Shown: positions 1 through 5,712 of the stretch, piece after piece
Layout: every line of letters begins with the position of its first letter
Position numbering within the stretch: position 1 is the first letter of the stretch
Origin: Planctomycetaceae bacterium
GTDB taxonomy: Bacteria > Planctomycetota > Planctomycetia > Pirellulales > Pirellulaceae
Reading direction: 5' to 3'
NCBI GenBank assembly: GCA_007124535.1
Contig: SLEY01000515.1
Span: forward strand, 1 to 7,459
Length of the DNA stretch: 7,459 bases
Translations under genes and position numbers: made by a program
The notes under the pieces: model-generated
The model's database searches: none
The model's input: the letters and a program-made list of their open reading frames with translations, nothing else
Told to the model about the DNA's origin: nothing

Positions 1-73
1 ACGGCCGTTTCGCTTCCCGGAAGTGAGTGGCGGTTCTCGGCCTCGCGGGCGGACATGCGTGGGATTTCATCAT
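1..73 (-). CDS. Start of an unidentified protein, cut by the window edge
   Basis: On the minus strand the stop of the preceding small gene overlaps a tandem ATG-ATG (71-73 and 68-70) in the arrangement ATGA. The purine run AAGGAGGAAGG lies just upstream, giving a very good ribosome binding site with 4 to 7 bases of spacing. The frame stays open to base 1, showing 24 codons that begin MMKSHACPPARP and are rich in Arg and Pro. No domain can be recognised from so little sequence. The overlap and binding site suggest a translationally coupled fourth gene of the minus-strand operon. The purine run also encodes the DKEEG end of the previous protein, so it could be coincidental. An ATG at 54-56 in another frame is also open but has no binding site. 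Confidence 0.45.
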   Translation of the reverse strand, partial: MMKSHACPPARPRTATHFREAKRP

Positions 74-387
74 CCTTCCTCCTTGTCGGCATGAGTTTGT
101 GGTGGATCTTCTCGGATTCGTTGTTGGGCGGACAGCCGGGCCTGATAGGCCAATTGCTCGAGCGTGGGCCGGTCCAGATACTCCAGCCGCCGCCGCTGGG
201 ATGCCGGCGTGCGGGCCGCCCGAACCATCCGGGCCAGTTCGTGGCGGGTCATCCTGGATATGTGCCGCGGGGAAAGCGTCGCCAGCATCGCGTCGTCCAG
301 CACCTCGTCATCCCGGCGGACCACGGCTGGCAGGCGATTCGTTCGCGGCGAGTTCCGCTCTAACAAGGTATTCGTCGATAAAGGCAT
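70..387 (-). CDS. Small helical protein of planctomycete type, function unknown
   Basis: This is a 105-residue protein. The start at 387 is fixed by AAAGGAG seven bases upstream; a longer open frame to 792 only mirrors the receiver gene. The first 25 residues look disordered and basic. Residues 38-90 look helical, with TRHELARMVRAAR (48-59) followed by RRRLEYLDRPTLEQLAYQAR (66-84). The tail is charged. From memory, short planctomycete proteins with this pattern of ELxRxIRAA then LxYLDRxTLxxLxYLAR are often encoded beside degenerate receiver proteins, exactly as here, but their biochemical role is not known to me. There is no signal peptide, membrane segment or obvious catalytic residue. It begins 23 bases after the receiver stop, so it is probably co-transcribed, and a partner or adaptor role is only a guess. 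Confidence 0.75.
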   Translation of the reverse strand: MPLSTNTLLERNSPRTNRLPAVVRRDDEVLDDAMLATLSPRHISRMTRHELARMVRAARTPASQRRRLEYLDRPTLEQLAYQARLSAQQRIREDPPQTHADKEEG

Positions 388-410
388 CAGGGCACTCCTT
401 TGGTTAGAAA

Positions 411-863
411 TCAATGAAAGCACGCTTCCCCGGAGAACCGGGGGATCGGGCGCCGGGACGGGGGCTGCGGCGAGACCGTTCTGCGCTGCAGGTCCCGTTG
501 GGCCATGACCAGCCCGACGGCGTCCAGCAGGGCTTCCATGGCCACCGGCTTCTGAAAGCACGCCCAGGGAGGGATGCCGGTGCGGCGTGCCAAGGCCTTG
601 GGGGGGGCGTTGCCAAGGATGAACACGGCGGGGCCCGCCGCGCCCCGGGCGATTTCCGACCGCCACCCCGCGACGGCCGCATCGCCGCCCCACGAGGCAT
701 CCAGATCGATTATCAGCACTTCCGGGTCCAGCGTGTGAGCCTTTCGCAGCCACTCGCCGCGGCTGCGGGCCATCTCGACGCGAAAACCGCACCGAGAAAA
801 AAAACGCTTCAAAAGGGGAAAAGAGGGGAATTCGCTGTCGGTGGTCAATAAAGTGGCATCCAT
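411..863 (-). CDS. Stand-alone degenerate response-regulator receiver domain
   Basis: This 150-residue protein is made almost entirely of one CheY-like receiver fold. Strand 1 is DATLLTTDSE, with D9 and E11 as the acidic pocket. Strand 3 is PEVLIIDLD, with D53 as the probable phosphoacceptor, followed by the SWGGD loop. FQKP carries the conserved K105-P106. The Thr/Ser normally ending strand 4 is replaced by G84 (AVFILGN), so switching may be altered or lost. There is no output domain, only a basic, Pro-rich tail of about 30 residues. The start at 863 is chosen because AGGA lies six bases upstream and it sits at the fold boundary; ATGs at 869, 881 and 908 are in frame, and the last overlaps the upstream gene. 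It lies 31 bases after the sigma-54 activator, so it may act with it in trans. This is inferred from gene order only. Confidence 0.8.
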   Translation of the reverse strand: MDATLLTTDSEFPSFPLLKRFFSRCGFRVEMARSRGEWLRKAHTLDPEVLIIDLDASWGGDAAVAGWRSEIARGAAGPAVFILGNAPPKALARRTGIPPWACFQKPVAMEALLDAVGLVMAQRDLQRRTVSPQPPSRRPIPRFSGEACFH

Positions 864-894
864 GAGCATCCTGCTTTCCATTGCCGAAAGTGAG

Positions 895-1875
895 TTACGC
901 GGTGACATTCTGCCAATGCTTCAGCCGGCGCTGGAGCGTCCGGACGGAAATGCCCAGCGCCTTGGCGGCGCGCGTGCGATTGCCACGCCACCGGTCCAGG
1001 GTCTGGTGAATCACGGCCCGTTCCACCGCCTCCAGCGTCATGCCTTCGGGAACCTCAAAGGGCGCCGCATCGCGATTATGCTGGATGCCGATCATATCGG
1101 GCAGGTTTTCCACGGTCAGCGTCAGGGAATCGGCCAGGACGAACATGCTTTCCACGCAATTGCGCAACTGGCGAATGTTGCCCGGCCAGTGGTACGATTG
1201 GAGGAACGTCATCAATTCCCGATCCGGCTCCGGGCGAGGTTGGTCGTAGGCCGCCGCAAATTCATCCAGAAAGCGGTGGACCAACGGCTCGACATCCTCC
1301 GGACGGTCGCGCAAGGGAGGCAAGTGGATGGCGACGACGTTCAGCCGGTAATAAAGCTCCTCCCGGAACTCGCCGTTCCGGACCATCTTCGCTAAATTCC
1401 GATTCGTCGCCGCAATGACGCGAACGTCCAGGCTCCGGTCCGCATTACTACCGACCGGCGTCACGCAGTGGTTCTCCAGCACGCGGAGCAGCTTGGCCTG
1501 GCATTCCAGGGCCAGATCGCCGATCTCGTCGATGACGATCGTCCCCTGCTGAGCCGCTTCGAACCGTCCGATCCGCTTGCCGGTCGAACCGGTAAAGGCG
1601 CCGGCCACGTGCCCGAACAGTTCACTTTCGATCAGATTCCCGGGGACGGCGGCCATGTTGACCACCACCAGCGGACCGTTCCGGCGGGGACTGTTGGCAT
1701 GGACGGCTTCCGCAATCAATTCCTTGCCCGTCCCCGACTCGCCGGTGATCAAAACCGTCGCGTCCACCTTGGCCGCCCGGCTGGTCTGGTCGAGAACCGG
1801 CAGCATGAGATCGGAACAGGTGATCAGTTTGTCGAACACAGGATGTTCGGTTCGGCTGGCATGGATCGTTTGCAT
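895..1875 (-). CDS. Sigma-54-dependent transcriptional activator, PspF-like (AAA+ and Fis HTH)
   Basis: This 326-residue enhancer-binding protein would hydrolyse ATP to open promoters held by sigma-54 RNA polymerase. Only about 15 residues precede the AAA+ domain, so it has no receiver, GAF or PAS sensor, as in PspF (about 325 residues). Visible motifs are Walker A GESGTGKE (45-52), an intact GAFTG loop (92-96), Walker B GTIVIDE (111-117), sensor I AATN (155-158), arginine fingers in FREELYYRLN (R171, R177), sensor II WPGNIRQLR (230-238), and a Fis-type helix-turn-helix at about 298-318. The start at 1875 has AGGAAG seven to eight bases upstream. Earlier in-frame starts (ATG 1968, TTG 1986) have no binding site and add a low-complexity leader. 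It heads a minus-strand operon with the receiver and the small protein. With no sensor of its own, it is probably controlled by another protein. Confidence 0.95.
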   Translation of the reverse strand: MQTIHASRTEHPVFDKLITCSDLMLPVLDQTSRAAKVDATVLITGESGTGKELIAEAVHANSPRRNGPLVVVNMAAVPGNLIESELFGHVAGAFTGSTGKRIGRFEAAQQGTIVIDEIGDLALECQAKLLRVLENHCVTPVGSNADRSLDVRVIAATNRNLAKMVRNGEFREELYYRLNVVAIHLPPLRDRPEDVEPLVHRFLDEFAAAYDQPRPEPDRELMTFLQSYHWPGNIRQLRNCVESMFVLADSLTLTVENLPDMIGIQHNRDAAPFEVPEGMTLEAVERAVIHQTLDRWRGNRTRAAKALGISVRTLQRRLKHWQNVTA

Positions 1876-2305
1876 TGCTACATCTTCCTGACTTGCCGGA
1901 GGATGCCGAGATGTCCTGATCGGAGTGCTCGGCGCGTGGTGTAAAAACGACGTAACCGATTCTCGCATAGGGAGGAACCGCGCCAATCGTTAGTTGGGAG
2001 GATTCTGGCCTAATGGGATCCACCACAAACGCTTGGGGCGTGGGTATTAGCCCTGATTGGGTACCAGCCGAGTTTGGGGTTGGAATGCTTCGCCCGTGTC
2101 CGTTAAGATGAAGGTGGGTGAAGACGCCGGTACACCGTTCATGTCCTGGGCGGGAAGTGATGTGCTTTCGGATCCGACGCCCCGATCCTTGGGAAAGGAT
2201 TGAGGTCGGAACGCGGCGATTTGCTTCTTCTCCGGGTTGGGAACGGGGCCCCAAAATGCGTGAATTGTCCGGCGTTCAGAGCATCAACGGGCGGCGAACC
2301 GCGGG
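1876..2305. other. Divergent intergenic region between activator and kinase genes
   Basis: About 430 bases separate the minus-strand activator from the plus-strand kinase and must carry promoters for both. I see no convincing gene. A GTG-started frame at 2118-2309 ends by overlapping the kinase ATG, but it has no good binding site or recognisable sequence. A small hairpin lies at 2183-2202 (ATCCTT, loop GGGA, AAGGAT). No GG-N10-GC sigma-54 element of good quality was found on either strand. The stretch 2010-2090 is rich in GGG/CCC words such as TTGGGG and ATTGGG, but no clear palindromic operator stands out. Confidence 0.6.
2080..2109 (+). promoter_or_regulatory. Weak candidate sigma-70-type promoter for the kinase operon
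   Basis: TTGGAA (2080-2085) and TAAGAT (2104-2109) are separated by 18 bases, and each matches the housekeeping consensus at four of six positions. It would give a leader of about 190 bases before the kinase start. Matches of this quality occur by chance in a region this long, so this is only the best candidate seen. Confidence 0.2.
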
Positions 2306-3637
2306 ATGAGCCCCCAGGAAGAGCGGCTCTGGTTCCCGTCCACAGGCTTTCAGCAGAATGGACGGAACATGCAACGAGAAGAGCAATCGGGGAACCGCGA
2401 AGGAAGAGCGTTGCCCGAAGAGGTCCACGGAACCACCGAGCAGCACATCCACGAGCTGGAGCTGCAAACGGCTGAACGAGCGGATGCGTTGCAGATGCTT
2501 TGCGACGTCGCCTCGATGGCCAACCACGCACAGGACGTCGAAGAAGCGACAAGGTATTGCCTGGAACGCGTAGGCCAGCACCATGGCTGGAACGTCGGCA
2601 TCGCCTACCTTCCCCGTGAAGGGCCCCCCTATCGACTGGAACCTGCTTACCTTTGGCATTCAGCCGATGCCGAACGATTTCGGCCGCTCGCTGAGGTGAC
2701 GCATGGCACTCCGGTTGGGGGCTTAGATGATCAACCGGGTGCGGTATTCCAGAGCGGACAGCCGCTGTGGAGCACCGACCTGGGCGGCACGCTGGACCGG
2801 CGCCGGTTCGCGGTGGCCGCGGCATTGGAGTTGACCACGGCCGCGGTGTTTCCCGTGATGGCCGAAGAACGTGCGGTTGGCGTTCTCGAATTTTTTTCCA
2901 CCAAGCGGATCGAGCCGCGAGCCGAAGTGTTCGACGCGATGGCCAGCGTCGGCATGCAGCTGGGACGGGTCATCGAACGGAAGATGTTTCAGGACCGATT
3001 GCTGACGCTTTCGGAGGACGAGCACCGCCGCATTGGCCAGGAGTTGCACGACGATGTGGGCCAGGAACTGACCGGGTTGGCGCTGAAGGCGGAAACCCTG
3101 GCCGAAATGCTCGACGGCCAGGGCGCGGCGGCCGGCAAGCTGGCCCGCGACCTGGTCGTGACGATTGACCGCATCCGGGGCAAGACGCGCGGACTCGCCC
3201 GCGGACTGGTGCCCACCGAGGTGGGTAGCCCGGGCTTGCCGACGGCACTGGAGGAATTGGCGCATCGGATGGGCGAGGAGAGGCAGGTTGCCTGTACGTT
3301 TCACCAGCGGGGGAGGATGCGGATCCGCGATAGCCGAATCGCCACGCAACTCTATCGTATCGCTCAGGAGGCCACTGCCAATGCGATTGCCAACGCACCG
3401 GACTCGCAGGTGGACATCGTGCTGCAGAGCGACGAGGATGCCACGCTGCTGGAAATTCGCGACGGCGGGCCCGGTTTGCCACGGGGCGCCGGCGACGGCG
3501 ACGGCATGGGCCTGCGAATCATGCGTTATCGGGCCGGCCTGATCGGAGCCCGCCTGGCCATCGAGTCGCCCTCCACCGGGGGCGTCCGAGTTACCTGCCG
3601 ACTGCCGAAACCCACTCTGGAGGAGCCCGGGAAATGA
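2306..3637 (+). CDS. Soluble GAF-domain sensor histidine kinase (HisKA_3 / NarX-like core)
   Basis: This 443-residue kinase would autophosphorylate a histidine and pass the phosphate to the regulator encoded next to it. Residues 40-62 form a short charged helix. Residues about 60-228 are a GAF-type sensory domain starting ALQMLCDVASMANHAQDVEE and ending near VLEFFS and VIERK. The dimerisation helix carries EDEHRRIGQELHDDVGQ with phospho-acceptor H248. The ATPase domain shows YRIAQEATANA (N359), the Asp box IRDGGPGLP (D386), and GMGLRIMRYRAGLIGARL (400-417). No membrane helix or signal peptide is seen, so it senses a cytoplasmic cue; the GAF ligand is unknown. The N-box His usual in this family is Asn (N363). 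The start is uncertain: ATG 2306 has no clear binding site, and ATG 2369 (residue 22) has only GGA upstream. The stop overlaps the regulator start as ATGA. Confidence 0.95.
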   Translation: MSPQEERLWFPSTGFQQNGRNMQREEQSGNREGRALPEEVHGTTEQHIHELELQTAERADALQMLCDVASMANHAQDVEEATRYCLERVGQHHGWNVGIAYLPREGPPYRLEPAYLWHSADAERFRPLAEVTHGTPVGGLDDQPGAVFQSGQPLWSTDLGGTLDRRRFAVAAALELTTAAVFPVMAEERAVGVLEFFSTKRIEPRAEVFDAMASVGMQLGRVIERKMFQDRLLTLSEDEHRRIGQELHDDVGQELTGLALKAETLAEMLDGQGAAAGKLARDLVVTIDRIRGKTRGLARGLVPTEVGSPGLPTALEELAHRMGEERQVACTFHQRGRMRIRDSRIATQLYRIAQEATANAIANAPDSQVDIVLQSDEDATLLEIRDGGPGLPRGAGDGDGMGLRIMRYRAGLIGARLAIESPSTGGVRVTCRLPKPTLEEPGK

Positions 3638-4287
3638 GGACCAAGATCTTGATCGTCGACGATCATCCGGCCGTCCGCGAGGGCCTCGCCGCGCGAATCG
3701 CGAACCAACCCGATATGGAAGTTTGCGGCGAGGCGGCCGACCTGAACGAAACGCTGCAATTGCTCAAGCAACTCCAGCCGGACGTGGTCATCGTCGATAT
3801 CCAACTGAAGAACAGCGACGGGCTGCAACTGGTCCAGCGGATCAAAACCCAATACGAATCGGTGGGGATCCTGGTCTGGTCGGTCTACCCCGACAGACTC
3901 TACGCCGAACGCGCGCTCCACGCCGGCGCGTTGGGCTACATCAACAAGGAGCATACCACGGGCCGCATCGTCGAGGCGATTCGCCGCATCCGGGAAGGCC
4001 AAATTTACCTGTCCGAGGAAATGGTCCAGCACCTGCTCGGCCACGCGGTGGGCGGCAGTCAGACGCTCCGGCAGTCGCCGATCGAGGCCCTTTCCAATCG
4101 GGAACTGGAAGTATTCCGTCACATCGGTCAAGGGCGAAGCAGTTCGGAGATCGCCAAACTGCTGCACATCAGCCCCCACACGGTCGACACCCATCGGCAG
4201 CGGATCAAGGAGAAGCTCAATTTGGCCAGCGCCGGCGAGTTGACCCAAAGCGCCATCCGCTGGACCCTCGGTAAAGAAACGGGTTAA
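3634..4287 (+). CDS. NarL/FixJ-family response regulator (receiver and LuxR HTH)
   Basis: This 217-residue DNA-binding regulator is the evident partner of the kinase just upstream, whose stop codon it overlaps by ATGA, so the two are translationally coupled. The receiver domain covers residues 3-120: acidic pair D9-D10 in ILIVDDHPAVREGL, phosphoacceptor D55 in VVIVDIQLKNSDG, S83 in the Thr/Ser switch position, and K105 in YINKEH. A LuxR-type helix-turn-helix covers about 152-212, with LSNRELEVFRHIGQG then SSSEIAKLLHISPHTVDTHR and IKEKLNLAS. All phosphorylation residues are intact, so it should be a working switch. Length and layout are normal for the family. Its target promoters cannot be read from the sequence; the divergent region at 1876-2305 and the operon at 4915 are the nearest candidates. 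Confidence 0.96.
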   Translation: MRTKILIVDDHPAVREGLAARIANQPDMEVCGEAADLNETLQLLKQLQPDVVIVDIQLKNSDGLQLVQRIKTQYESVGILVWSVYPDRLYAERALHAGALGYINKEHTTGRIVEAIRRIREGQIYLSEEMVQHLLGHAVGGSQTLRQSPIEALSNRELEVFRHIGQGRSSSEIAKLLHISPHTVDTHRQRIKEKLNLASAGELTQSAIRWTLGKETG

Positions 4288-4330
4288 GCGGCGAATCGGC
4301 GCAGACGCCACGTAAGACAATTTGTCGCAC

Positions 4331-4355
4331 ACCGACGGGATAAGCCGGTCGGTTT
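4331..4355 (+). terminator. Possible terminator after the kinase/regulator operon
   Basis: ACCGAC (4331-4336) pairs with GTCGGT (4348-4353). GG/CC extends the stem inward across a one-base bulge, giving a hairpin of about eight pairs with loop GATAAG. It lies 44 bases after the regulator stop. Only TTT follows, so termination would be weak or Rho-assisted. Confidence 0.35.
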
Positions 4356-4400
4356 GACGGAGCCCGCCACGCCGCCAAAAAATCCATCTGGAGAAACGCG

Positions 4401-4545
4401 GTGGCCGGTCTCTGACCTCACGCGGTGGCCCGCGCTGTGGCCGGTCTCTGACCGAGCCACCCCGCCAAGCGCGCTGTGGCCGGTCTCTGACCTCCGCTGT
4501 GGCCGGTCTCCGACCTCCGCTGTGGCCGGTCTCCGACCGAGCCAC
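4401..4545 (+). repeat. Cluster of five GTGGCCGGTCTCYGACC repeats
   Basis: The 17-base word GTGGCCGGTCTCTGACC (CTC-C variant in the last two) begins at 4401, 4437, 4476, 4499 and 4522, with spacings of 36, 39, 23 and 23 bases. The copies at 4437 and 4522 continue with GAGCCAC, which makes them hairpins: GTGGC-CGGTC pairs with GACCG-GCCAC around a three-base loop with a single bulged A. The other copies have only the left half. The same element forms the perfect 39-base array at the right end of the window. It resembles a REP-type palindromic repeat. No associated transposase is seen here. Confidence 0.85.
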
Positions 4546-4550
4546 CCCGT

Positions 4551-4589
4551 CGACCGAAGGTCTCCCATCTCGGTGGAGACCTTCGGTCG
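4551..4589. repeat. Perfect 15-bp inverted repeat (strong hairpin)
   Basis: CGACCGAAGGTCTCC (4551-4565) is the exact reverse complement of GGAGACCTTCGGTCG (4575-4589), with a nine-base loop. There is no T-run on either side, so it is not a standard terminator. It sits between forward-facing repeats on the left and reverse-facing GTCAGAGACC repeats on the right, at the centre of a larger imperfect inverted structure (about 4528-4613). Confidence 0.85.
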
Positions 4590-4602
4590 GCAGTCTCGGC
4601 GG

Positions 4603-4694
4603 GGTCAGAGACCCGCGCCGAACAGTGCGACCGAGCCCCGCGCCGAACAGTGCGGCGGTTTCGGCGGCGTCAGAGACCCGCGCCGAGCAGTGCG
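4603..4694 (-). repeat. GC-rich direct repeats in reverse orientation
   Basis: CCCGCGCCGAACAGTGCG occurs at 4612-4629 and 4637-4654, and with one change (GAGCAG) at 4677-4694. The first and third copies are preceded by GTCAGAGA, the reverse complement of the TCTCTGAC core of the left cluster. Spacings are 25 and 40 bases. The cluster therefore looks like a related but distinct repeat family inserted in the opposite sense. Confidence 0.75.
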
Positions 4695-4771
4695 ACCGGT
4701 TCGGTTACCAACACGGGCCCCGGCTTTTGTCAGGCTCCGCAGGATGGCTCCGGGGAGAAAACGCCTTGCTG

Positions 4772-4787
4772 TGGCATGAGGTTTGCA
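4772..4787 (+). promoter_or_regulatory. Sigma-54 (-24/-12) promoter for the dehydrogenase operon
   Basis: TGGCATGAGGTTTGCA matches the sigma-54 consensus TGGCACG-N4-TTGCW at every position but one. The invariant GG (4773-4774) and GC (4785-4786) are exactly ten bases apart. It lies in non-coding DNA on the correct strand, 127 bases before the dehydrogenase ATG. Transcription would start near 4798. A sigma-54 activator gene lies 2.9 kb away and a second related gene is in the operon itself, which strengthens the call. Confidence 0.75.
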
Positions 4788-4801
4788 CTCGAATGCTTGC
4801 G

Positions 4802-4833
4802 GCGGCGCCGATAAGGCAACATCGTGGCGCCGC
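4802..4833 (+). promoter_or_regulatory. Strong hairpin at the 5' end of the predicted leader
   Basis: GCGGCGCC (4802-4809) pairs perfectly with GGCGCCGC (4826-4833), and GAT (4810-4812) pairs with ATC (4821-4823) inside it across a two-base bulge. A further GGCGCC at about 4838-4843 could compete with the right arm. The hairpin begins only a few bases after the predicted start site, so it may protect the 5' end of the mRNA. A riboswitch class is not recognised. Confidence 0.5.
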
Positions 4834-4914
4834 GTCCGGCGCCTCAGCATCCGCTGTCCGTCGTGGGACGCGAATAGATGCGCCGCCACGTGCTTTCGAA
4901 GGGAGGTGTCTCGC

Positions 4915-5685
4915 ATGCCAAGAGTGGCTGACAAGGTGGCAATCGTCACGGGAGGCGCCCACGGTATCGGCCTGGCGACCTGCCGGATTCTGGCCCGCGA
5001 AGGCGCCAAGGTGGCCGTGACGGACATCGACCGGGCGGAAGGCGAATCGCAAACCGATGCCCTGGTCCGCGACGGCGCGACGGCGGGATTCTGGCAATTG
5101 AATGTCGCTGAGGAATCGCAAGTCGAGCGGGTATTTCGAGAAGTACGCGATGCGTTCGGGCCGGTTACCGTGCTGGTCAACAATGCGGGGATTGCCGGCG
5201 TCGACAAGCCGACCCACGAGATTGAACTCGAGGAGTGGGAACAGTTGATGGCCGTCAACGTGCGGGGCACGTTCCTGTGCACAAAGCATGCAATTCCCCA
5301 AATGAGGGCGGCCGGTGGCGGAAGTATTGTCAACCTGTCGTCCATCTACGGGATGATCAGCGACGCGAACCTGCCGCCGTATCATGCCTCGAAAGGCGCT
5401 GTGCGGCTGATGGCCAAGACCGATGCGCTCCTGTACGCCGCCGACGGCATCCGCGTCAATTCGGTCCATCCCGCCTTCATCTGGACACCGCTGGTCGAAC
5501 AAATGGCGCAGGAAGACTCCGAGGGCCCCGAGGCATACCGCCGGCGCGTCGGGGCCTTGCATCCGATCGGTAAGATAGGCGAACCGGACGACATTGCCTA
5601 TGGGATCCTCTATTTGGCCAGCGACGAAGCCAAGTTCGTGACGGGCAGCGAGTTGGTCATCGACGGCGGTTACACCGCCCGGTAG
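4915..5685 (+). CDS. Short-chain dehydrogenase/reductase (classical SDR)
   Basis: This 256-residue cytoplasmic oxidoreductase has normal SDR length. The cofactor loop is TGGAHGIG (12-19). D37 ends strand 2 (VAVTDID), which favours NAD(H) over NADP(H). NNAG lies at 89-92 and the structural N115 in MAVNVRGTF. The catalytic set is S143, Y156 and K160 (VNLSSIYG and YHASK). Residues 220-253 (GKIGEPDDIA to FVTGSELVIDGGY) are the usual C-terminal signature of the FabG-like classical group. The substrate cannot be deduced; such enzymes oxidise or reduce many alcohols, sugars and ketones. The start at 4915 has a very strong GGGAGG binding site six to eight bases upstream. It is the first gene after the sigma-54 promoter and is followed after 27 bases by the secreted repeat protein, an odd pairing for a metabolic enzyme. 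Confidence 0.96.
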   Translation: MPRVADKVAIVTGGAHGIGLATCRILAREGAKVAVTDIDRAEGESQTDALVRDGATAGFWQLNVAEESQVERVFREVRDAFGPVTVLVNNAGIAGVDKPTHEIELEEWEQLMAVNVRGTFLCTKHAIPQMRAAGGGSIVNLSSIYGMISDANLPPYHASKGAVRLMAKTDALLYAADGIRVNSVHPAFIWTPLVEQMAQEDSEGPEAYRRRVGALHPIGKIGEPDDIAYGILYLASDEAKFVTGSELVIDGGYTAR

Positions 5686-5712
5686 TCATTCCTCCAACCC
5701 GGGAGAATCACC

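Larger units (their letters stand above)
4288..4914. other. 627-base intergenic region with repeats, hairpins and a promoter
   Basis: No gene is supported here. In order it holds a possible terminator (4331-4355), a cluster of GTGGCCGGTCTCTGACC repeats (4401-4545), a perfect inverted repeat (4551-4589), a GC-rich direct-repeat cluster in the opposite sense (4603-4694), a sigma-54-type promoter (4772-4787), and the leader of the dehydrogenase gene with a strong hairpin (4802-4833). Long open frames on both strands across this stretch come from repeats with few stop codons. Confidence 0.8.

Noticed and set aside
388..792. N-terminal extension of the small protein to 240 residues
   Set aside because: The extension overlaps the receiver gene in another frame, is low-complexity Arg/Gly/Pro, and the ATG at 387 has an excellent ribosome binding site.
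1876..2305. Sigma-54 promoter for the activator or kinase operon
   Set aside because: Candidate words such as TTGGGGTTGGAATGCT have the wrong GG-to-GC spacing, and no TTGC/GCAA partner fits on either strand.
2118..2309. 63-codon frame whose stop overlaps the kinase ATG
   Set aside because: It starts with GTG, its AAGG is only three bases away, and its composition is not coding-like. The overlap is suggestive but not enough.
3526..4545. 339-codon open frame on the minus strand
   Set aside because: It lies antisense to the intact response regulator and runs into the repeat cluster; the sequence is low-complexity and has no recognisable domain.
4605..5562. Long minus-strand frames over the dehydrogenase
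   Set aside because: They are mirror frames of an unmistakable SDR gene with a full catalytic set and a strong ribosome binding site.
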